The position numbers and the translations under genes are program-made. This document shows positions 21,901 through 32,500 of a DNA stretch of 64,000 bases, piece after piece. Under the pieces are notes generated by a model, which was not told the DNA's origin, made no database searches, and was given only the letters and a program-made list of their open reading frames with translations. Origin of the DNA: Babylonia areolata. Its lineage: Eukaryota; Mollusca; Gastropoda; Neogastropoda; Buccinidae. The DNA lies in NCBI RefSeq assembly GCF_041734735.1, contig NC_134891.1:7094640-7158639 (forward strand). The letters are read 5' to 3'. The first letter of the stretch is position 1; each line of letters starts with the position of its first letter.

Positions 21901-24900
21901 TTTGTTTTTGTTGCTATTATTTTGTTGTTTAATGATGCTTGTGATGTTTCCATTACATGTTGCATGGTACACTTGGTGGGTAGATGGATAAAAGAAAATG
22001 GTTCATGATATATACGGCTAAAAAAAAAAAAATACATGTATCGTTTTATCATTTTGAAAAATTATGATACCAGGGATGAAGTAGGATTTTACAGGTGACC
22101 CACTTTCTTTGATGTCACTTTTGATTAGTACATATTGTGACGATTTGAAGACAATGTTAACTCTTGGAATGACGGGTGCAATAGCCGAGTGGTTAAAGCG
22201 TTGGACTGTCAATCTGAGGGTCCTGGGTTCGATTCACGGTGACGGCGTCTGGTGGGTAAAGGGTGGAGATTTTTCCGATCTCCCAGGTCAACATATGTGC
22301 AGACCTGCTAGTGCCTGAACCCCCTTCGTGTGTATATGCAAGCAGAAGATCAAATACGCACGTTAAAGATCCTGTAATCCATGTCAGCGTTCGGTGGGTT
22401 ATGGAAACAAGAACATACCCAGCATGCACACCCCCGAAAACGGAGTATGGCTGCCTACATGGCGGGGTAAAAATGGTCATACACGTAAAAGCCCACTCGT
22501 GTGCATACGAGTGAACGCAGAAGAAGAAGAAGAAGAACTCTTGGAATGTTTTGAAAATGAAATCCTCTTTTCGAATAATTTGATGATGATTACGCTGCAC
22601 TGTACTGCAGGCAACTAAATATATTCATGACCCAGTATGTTTTCTTCAGCCCATTGGACTTTTCCCCAGCTGTAAAATATTTGGTTTCTGGAGAGAGGAA
22701 GAGATGATGGATGATTTTAAAAGTTAAAGAGAGTGATCTTGTTGACTCACTTGTGTAAACAAAGTGAGTCTATGTTTTAACCCGGTGTTCGGTTGTCTGT
22801 GTGTGTGTGTGTGTGTCTGTGGTAAACTTTAACATTGACATTTTCTCTGCAAATACTTTGTCAGTTGAAACCAAATTAGGCATTAAAATAGGAAAAATTC
22901 AGTTCTTTCCAGTCATCTTGTTTAAAACAATATTGCACCTCTGGGATGGGCACAAAAAAATAAAAAATGAAGCCTAATTATATGCAAACTGCATTTACTG
23001 TTATATTTATATTTTTTGTATTCTCTAAACTTGGCACTTTGATCTGATATTCTGACCCAACAACAAGAGGAGTCATTATTATCATTTTTTGTTCAAACAG
23101 GAACTTCTTTTGCTAAGCATGGAAGTTTTATTTATTTTGCAAACATTTTGGTGCAGAGGGTAAAAAATGGAAATTACTCTGTAATTAATGCTAGGGGACT
23201 TAATTCGCTTTAAACTGATCTTTCTCATCTTACACATTACATTTTGAAATTATACACAAGACATAAAAAGCTTGGATTTTTTTTTTTCTCAGTGTATCAC
23301 AAGTGAGTCTTGAAGGCCTTGCCTCTCTTGTTTTTCTTTTTGTTTTTTTCTTTGGCCCCTGAAGAGCCAGTCATTCCTCCATGGTTCTGTGTTGTTTGTG
23401 GAACACAGATGTGCATTGCGGCCCTGGATGCTAAATTTCCTGGGAGCGTCCGTGTCAAGAGACTGGAGGGAATGCTGCTTGAAGCAGAAGGAAGGTGGGT
23501 ATGGTTTGGTTGTTTTTGTTGTTGTTGTTGTTGTTGATGATGTTGTTTTAGTCATGAAGTTTGAAGGCAGTGAGAACCATAGGAGCCATAGGAACAACGT
23601 GCACAGACTCTCATTTGGATGAGATGCTACAATACAGTACAGTACAGTACAGTACAGTACAGTACAATAAAATACAGTACAGTTCAGTTCAGTTCAGTAC
23701 AGTGCATTACAGTACAATACAGTACAGCACAGTACATTGTAATTCAATGCAAAACAATGCAGTGCAATACAATACAATACTTACACATCACAATACAACT
23801 CTGTTCAATAGACTACAATGCAATACAATGCAATACAATGGAAACAGAGGTCCTGTGTGCAACATGCACTTAGCACATGTAAAAGAACCCGCAGTAACAA
23901 ACGGGTTGTCCCTGGCAAAATTCTGTTGAAATTTTCACACTGATTGTGAAACATCTACACTTGCAGACAGAAGTAAAGAGAGAGAGAAAAAAAACCCAAA
24001 AAACATGGATGTGCTGTCCCCAGGGAGAGCAGCCTGAATTTCACAAATAGAAATCTGCAGTGACAAAAAGTAATAAATAATATAGTACAATTATATATAC
24101 GAAAACGGTTTCTATGGGGACTGACATTGTGTATACGAGGACTTGTTTAATAAGAATATTTCTCATCAGATTTGTGGGAGATGTCAGTCCTGTTGTCTTT
24201 TTTGACTTGGCATCATGGCATTCATACACAAACACTTCAAGAGAGGTTTTTTGGCATTGCTTGTTTAACTCACTCCAGATGATGGAACGCTATAGCATTC
24301 CTGACGTAAGGTAGCGTTCTGGACGATGGAACGCTATAGCGGTTTCGACAATTAAAACTTTTTCCACGTTTTCCTCTTGGGGTAGCATAACAATCGCAGC
24401 TACACCGGGCATTGTGAACGTGTCGAGGGTCGAATGTAAAGTTTCTTCATGAGAATCCGTAACAAAACACTCCACAGCAAGCCAGCGAGTTCAGGACCCC
24501 ATACGACAAACTGATCTGCATACTTATCGAAAATGGTGTCGCAGGCAATACAAGTGGAAATTTTTGGAGCAAAGTAGATCACCACAGGGGCTTTTACCGC
24601 TACTGAAGTGATTGAAATGCTTCAAACTGAAGGTTTTGGCATTGACGTGGATGATGAAGATGTTGAAATAAAGTATCTGGCATGAAGAAAGCTACCAGCA
24701 AGAAGTTACTGATAGTGTCTCAGCTTCTGAGAGCAGTGAAGAGGGAGGGGGGTGGGGGTTCACAGGATGTGAGGAGAGGGGTCAGTGGGTCAAGTACAGT
24801 GAGTTTCCTTCAGTTACTTCATGTTTTGTATTTTTTGTGATTTTTTTTTTTTCCTAACCCTAACAAATGGGTCGTCTGTAGGGAAAAGCAAGGGAGATAA

Positions 24901-26024
24901 CTATTCGTCCGGAGTGAGTTAACCACTAGACCTCTGCTGAGGGGTATACGGTCGCTGTCAGTGAAGGCTGTCGTGTCACTGTGATCAAACTTAATTGACA
25001 GGTCAGGATGTCAAGTCACCATTATTTACTAGGGTTTCTTTCTCTTGGGGTTGTGTTTTGTTCAGGAAAAACAACAACAACAACAATTGCGCGAATTGAA
25101 AGCACACAAGACATAGTAATGGCCCTTTATATTCATGTCACACTGATCTCATTTCAGGAAGATTCTGCAGTTGAGGGGTTAATTCTTTCAAGAGAGTATC
25201 GTATCTTTTAGATCCAGAGCTGTCTGTGTGTGTGTGTGTGTGTTGTGGTTGCTTCATAACGTCAGGAATCAAGAAATCATGTTATGTATAATCTCTTGGG
25301 ATTGTGTTTTGTTCAGGAAAAACAACAACAACAATTGCGCGAATTGAAAGCACACAAGACATAGTAATGGCCCTTTATATTCATGTCACACTGATCTCAT
25401 TTCAGGAAGATTCTGCAGTTGAGGGGTTAATTCTTTCAAAGAGTATCGTATCTTTTAGATCCAGAGCTGTCTGTGTGTGTGTGTGTGTTATGGTTGCTTC
25501 ATAACGTCAGGAATCAAGAAATCATGTTATGTCTGTGTGTGTGTGTGTTATGGTTGCTTCATAACGTCAGGAATCAAGAAATCATGTTATGTCTGTGTGT
25601 GTGTGTGTGTTATGGAAATATAATGATTTGAAATCACGAGTGTGGTGTGAGGGAAGAGAAATGATGACTGGTGTACCAGTGACTGAGTGAGCATGATGAT
25701 AGGATGTTGATGGTGTTTATGACGATGATGATGATGATGATGATGATGACAATGAATAATGATAATATTGAACAGCAGCCAAGAGCAACAACTGAAAGCT
25801 GAGCGTTCTTTAAATCATTGTATTTCTTGACTGTTGAGCAGCTATGCCAAAGCGGCTGAAATTTACCAAGACATCTCAGATAAGGATGATGCAAACATGG
25901 TAAGACTTTCTTGTTCCTCTCCTGATTCATGAATAAACTGGCTTGGTTATGGTTTGACCCTGTTCAGTATGCTCTTCAGATATGTCTGTCATGTTAACTG
26001 GAAGGAGCAGTTTTAACTTATGTT

Positions 26025-26071
<47 letters not shown>

Positions 26072-27439
26072 ATGCACGCATGCACACACGCGTGCGCACA
26101 CCCAGAGATGATAATCTGTCTGTATTTCTTTTGTAATGTGGTTCAGTGTTTTTGAATTGTCTCTTACCTTATTTTCTAATTGAAAGAAATGGTAGAAAGT
26201 AGTGGATTGAGAAAGGAGACTGGAATAAAACGACGTTGTATGTGTTTGTGCACATTGTGTGTTTTCATTATCTGGTAATGTTTATTTGTTTTTTATTCCA
26301 GTTTGCGAAAAAGAGACTGGTTGCCATACTGAAAGCACAGAAAAAAATCCCTGAGGCCATTGACAAGTTGAATGATTATTTAAAAAAGTAAGTAGTTGAT
26401 GATTGGTTGGGTTTGTGTAAGAGTGTGTGTGTGTGTGTGTGTCTGTGTTCACAATTTGAACATTATACAGACTTGGGACTTTTTAATTTTTTTTGTTTAC
26501 TTCTTTAAGACTGAAGAGGTGGAAAGTGGCAAACTGAAGTCTTCATATTTAATAGTTAAAATGGGAGACTACACATAATTCATTGTTGCTTAAGGATGAA
26601 ATCAGAAAAAAAAAAGAACATAGATAAATGGATAGATAACAGATAATACTGACTGCTGCTTAGGAATAAAAACCCAACAAAGAGAATAAGTAAACAGATA
26701 GGTGACAGATAATTGTGATTGTGGTTCAGAAAAAAACAAAACTGAAAAGATAACAAATAAGTGGGTAGATGTGAGATTAATGTGATTGTTGGTTATGGAC
26801 ATTTAAATATAAGAAAACGATAACAATAAATGAACAGATGACAGATATGTGGAATTATTGTTCAGAGATCAAACAAGCAACAAAAAAAGAAAGTAAAATG
26901 AATTAATGAGTAGATGACAGATAATTGTTATTGTTGCTCAGCCAGACATAAAAGACAGTAAAAATGATAATGAACAAAATTAAAAGATAACATAATTGAA
27001 ATTGAAAAAAAGAAAGAAAAAAAAGAAAGATAGATTAATAGATAACAGATAATTGTGGTTGAAAAGCTAAGAAATGATAATGAATAAATGCATAAATGTT
27101 TGGGTTTTTTTTTGGTTTTTTTTATTTTAATGATTATGCAGAAATGGATTAATAAAAAGATTGATTTACTTTTACTCAGGGTGTAAGATAAATAAATGGA
27201 TAGGTAACAGATAATTGTAACTGTTGCTTAGGGAATTATTGCTCAGGGAATGGGGGGAAAAAAAGAGATAAGTGAGCGAATAATAGTAATAATAATGATA
27301 ATAATAATGATAATAATAATGATCATTTATATAGCGTATTTTTCTGGAAACACTGCTCAAAGCTCTTTATATTTTGTTCCCCTTCCCTCCCTTCTCCCCC
27401 ACCATAACACCACACACACACACACACACACACACACAT

Positions 27440-27470
<31 letters not shown>

Positions 27471-27544
27471 AGGGACACGCACAGAGACACACACGCACAC
27501 ACACAACACACACAACACTCGCAGCACATACTCACACTTCACAC

Positions 27545-27580
<36 letters not shown>

Positions 27581-27602
27581 CACTCACAACACATACTCAC
27601 AC

Positions 27603-27641
<39 letters not shown>

Positions 27642-29484
27642 GTGCAAGAATGATTAACGGATGATTGTTGCTCAGGGATAAAACTAAAACTAAAAAAAAA
27701 AACACAACTAAAATGAATGTTAAAGATAATGAGCACTGTGGGAACTCTCCAGGTTCATGACAGACTACGAAGCATGGAACGAGCTGTGCGACCTGTACCT
27801 GGCCCTGCACGACTACACCAACGCCTCCTTCTGCCTGGAGGAGTTGATCATGTCCAACCCTCACAACCACCTCTACCACCAAAAATACGCTGATGTAAGT
27901 ATTTCTTTCTTTCTTTTTTTTTTTTTTTTATTTTTTTTTTATCACAACAGATTTCTCTGTGTAAAATTCGGGCTGCTCTCCCCAGGGAGAGCGTGTCACT
28001 ATACTACAGCGTCATCCATTTTTTTTTTTTTTTTTGTATTGTTTCCTGCTTGCAGTTTTATTTTGTTTTTCCTATGGAAGTGGATTTTTCTACAGAATTT
28101 TGCCAGGAACAACCCTTTTGTTGCCGTGGGTTCTTTTATGTGCGCCAAGTGCATTCTGCACACGGGACCTCGGTTTATCGTCTCATCTGAATGACTAGCG
28201 TGCAGACCACCACTCAAGGTCCAGTGGAGGGGGAGAAAATATCGGCGGCTGAGCCATGATTAGAACCAGCATGCTCAGATTCTCTCGCTTCCTAGGCGGG
28301 CGCGTTACCTCTAGGCTGTCACTCCACTGGTACTGGGGTTTGGTGTGTGTTTGAGTGTCTGTGAGCATTAGTAGTAGCAGCAGTAGTAGTCATCAATTTA
28401 ACGTCATTCTACTTTAAAGTGTAGTGGTAGCAGCACTAGTCATCAAGTTTAACGCCTTTCTGCTTTAAGTAAAATAAGACGGAAGGTGAAGGGTGGGGCG
28501 GGGCTGGGTGGGGGGTGGGTGATAGGTGAAGGTGTGACTCTGTGTGTGTGTGTTTGTGTGCTGTTGTGTGTGTGAGTGGGTATGTTCATTGTTTAGTTAG
28601 CATCTTTTCACCATCAGTGATATTAGACAAATGTGAGTGGGTATGTATGAATGTGTGCATGCATGCACGTCTGTGTGTTTGTGTGTGTGTGTGTGCACAT
28701 GTGCGTGTTCATGGTTACGTTCAGGTCCATCCACTAAAAGCGATTTAATGCTTGATTACACACACTGTACTATGACACACCGGTGCAGACGCGGGCAGGG
28801 GTCTGATTCCTGTCGTATGCAAAACACTGCTCCGTGCAGGCAGGGATGCCAAATGTAGCAGCAGTTAGTGACCTCCCTTGGTATATTATCTCCCTTCTGT
28901 GTGCCCACGCAGTGCCGTCTTTTCCAGCAGGCATCGATATGCATGTGTTGTGGTAGTGTTCAAATTTATGTCTTTCCACTCTGAGGAATATTAGAGGGGT
29001 GGGGGGCGGGGGGATGGTAGAGGAATGGAGAGGGGAGGGAGGAAGGTGTGACTGTGTGTGCATGTCTGTGTGTATGTGTGTGTGTGTGTTTGTGCACAAT
29101 ATTTTGTGTGTGTCAGAGTGTATGTACGTGTGTGGTGTGCATGTTCGTTCGTGTGTTTATTCTTCACATTAATGTCCATCCGCTATGTGAGAACATTGTG
29201 AGTGAATGGTTGATTGGTTGAATGTTAGAATGAGTGAGTGAATGAGCTTGTGTCCCTAACGAGCGCATGTGTGTATGCATGTTGTTTCATGTTTCTGAAT
29301 GTGTGTGTGTTTTCCTTCGCCTCCTCTTCTTCTTGTTGCTTCTCACAAAGAACGTGCTGTATAACACTCGTGACAGGTTTTCATGTTATCATCAAACAAC
29401 AATGAAAATTGTGCTGGATTTAAGTTGATGGGATGAACTGTACTCTCCAGATTTTAGCTTCTGTATTCAAACACACACACACAT

Positions 29485-29524
<40 letters not shown>

Positions 29525-32500
29525 TTTAGCTTCTGTATTTATCAAACACACACACACACACACACACAGAAAACCCAAAGAAACAAACACAAAAAAACAA
29601 CTGAAAACAAACTAACAAACTAGCAAACGAAACGAAATGCAAGGAGAACAATGAAACCATAATCATAAAACTTGGGACATTGTGTTTCAGTTAAAGTACA
29701 CATATGGAGGCACAGAGAACATGGAGCTGGCAAGATCGTACTACGCACAAGCTGTTAAACTTTGTCCCAACAACATGAGGGCATTATATGGCCTCTTTCT
29801 GGTAAGGATGCTAAATGTGTGTGTCTGTGTGTTTGTGTGTGTGTGTGTGTGTGATTGCTGCTGTTTAATTTATTCTTGGTCATGTCTGGTGGTGGTTGTT
29901 GCAAAGATTGAAACAAAATAAGTACAGACAGTAGGTTTAAGGTTGACGCACCAAATGATAGCGCAATATTGTATTATATTCTATTCTACACTATTCTATT
30001 GTATTGTACTATTTTTTGGCACAAAAGGTTTCTCTGTGTGAAATTCAGGCTGCTTGACCTGCAAAGAGCATGTTAGCCACAGTGCTGCTCCACTTAAAAA
30101 ATTTTTTTTTTTTTTTAAAAGATTCTGTGTGCATAGCATTTGTTTTACTGCACAATTTTGCAAGGGACAGCCCTGTTGTCACCATTGGTTCTTTTATGTG
30201 TGCTGAGTGAATGCTGCTCATGAGACCTCTTGTTTCTCATTTTATCTGAAAGACTAACACCCAGAATCAGAATCAAGGCTTTACGGAGGGGGGGGACTAA
30301 AAACTCCTGGTCTGTACAAAAGACTCGAACCTGTAGACACTCACATCCTTGTCGGGCATTAGCGCAAGGCCCACTAAACGATAATGCAGTGTATGGCGGT
30401 AGTGATGGATGTTTCTTCTGTTGATTTTCTTTTTCCTCATATCAGTATCAGTATCAGTAGCTCAAGGAGGCGTCACTGCGTTAGGTCAAATCCATGTACG
30501 CTACACCACATATGCCAAGCAGATGCCTGACCAGCAGCGTAACCCAATGCGCTTTGACAGGCCTTGAGAAAGAATAAAGAAAGAAAGAAAGAAGGAAAAT
30601 AAAATAAAATAAAAATAAATAATAATAAAAATAAAATGAAAACGGCTTCTTGCAGGTGGTCTAGAAAACACACACACAAACGCCCCAGGGCACTTTTTTT
30701 TTTTTTCATTACATTCTCTTTTTTTTCTTCTTTTTATTTTCAAGTGCTCAAGACAGCTTTTTTCACTGGCCAAAAATGAAATAAGATAGAAAACAACAAC
30801 AACAAAAAACAGCCTAAAGGTAAACCATATTCAGTCATTGTTCTTCAGCTGTGTGCTTCAATTATGATGAAAGGCACTTTGTTGTTGTAAAATGTTCTAC
30901 GCATGTCTGGGTTTTTATTTCTTGCTCTGGTATTTGTTGTATCATGTATTGTTTGTCTCATTCACACACTCCCATTCCATCGAATCACTCATCATGTATG
31001 CGTATATTCTTGTATGTGGAGGCCTGGGGGGTGGAATGCTGGGGTGGGAAGGTGTGGAGGAGGGGAGGGGAGGGGCGTTAGACCACCTGCAAGAAGCCAT
31101 TTTCATGGGGTTTTTTGACTCACTTGTGTAAACAAAGTGAGTCTATGTTTTAACCCGGTGTTCGGTTGTCTGTGTGTGTCTGTGTGTCCGTGGTAAACTT
31201 TAACATTGACATTTTCTCTGCAAACACTTTGTCAGTTGACACCAAATTAGGCATAAAAATTGGAAAAATTCAGTTCTTTCCAGTCATCTTGTTTAAAACA
31301 TCATTGCACCTCTGGGATGGGCACAAAAAAAAAAAAAAAAAAAATGAAGCCTAATTATATGCAAACTGCATTTACTGTTATATTTATATTTTTTGTATTC
31401 TCTAAACTTGGCACTTTGATCTGATATTCTGACCCAACAACAAGAGCAGTCATTATTATCATTTTTTGTTCAAACAGGAACTTCTTTTGCTAAGCATGGA
31501 AGTTTTATTTATTTTGCAAACGTTTTGGTGTAGATAGTAAAAAAAGGGAAATTACTCTGTAATTAATGCTAGGGGACTTAATTTGCTTTAAACTGATCTT
31601 TCTCATCTTAAACATTACATTTTGAAATTATACTCAATACATGAAAAGCTTGGATTTTTTTATTTTTAAGTGTATCACAAGTGAGTCTTGAAGGCCTTGC
31701 CTCTCTTGTTTTTTATGCAGCGCTTTGCTGCTCGAATGTTAACTATATAGGAGATGATGATTTAGTTGTTTAGTTTTTTTGTTGTTGTTGTTGTTGCAGT
31801 ACTGTTGATTGATAGTGAAGGACAGTGAGTGTGGGTTGTTGGTAGCTGTGTTTATTCATTTGTTTTTGTCGCAAAGCTGATGATTGACAGTGATGAGTGA
31901 AGGATGGTGGTGGTGGATTGTTGACAGTCGGCCACCAACCTCAGCATGAGCTCTGGCAAGGGGGCCAAGGAGCGCTCGCTCAACAGCAAGTACGCTGCCT
32001 GGGCTGCAGACCAGATCAGCACCAAGTATAAGGTGGGTTCGGGCAGATGAAGCTGCTGCTTCTTCTTCTTGTTCTTGTTCTTCGTTTTGTGGGCTGTGAC
32101 TCTCGCGTTCATTCGTGTGCATACACAAGTTGGCTTTTCCCTGCATGACTGTTTTTACCCCCCACCATTTACTAGTCATACTCCGTTTTCAGGGTTGAGT
32201 TGGGTTGTTGGGAGGGTGCATGCTGGGTATATTCTTGTTTCCACAACCCGCTGAGTGCCGATATGAATTGCGGGATCTTTTACATGTGTATCAGATCATC
32301 TGCATGTGCGTACACACTTAAGGGGTTCAGGCACTCAGCAGGTCCGCATTTCTGTTGACCTGGAAGATTTGGAAAATATCCACCGTTCACCCACCAGGCA
32401 CGGTGACTGGGATTTGAACCTGGGACGCTCAGATTGAAAGTCCAGCGCTTTAACCACTTGGCTGTTACGCCTGTTGGCAGATGAAGCAGATACCCTCTAA

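Noticed and set aside
22742-23330. Helitron origin for element D
   Set aside because: The 3' end does not finish in CTRR after the hairpin, and the 5' end does not begin with TC next to A.
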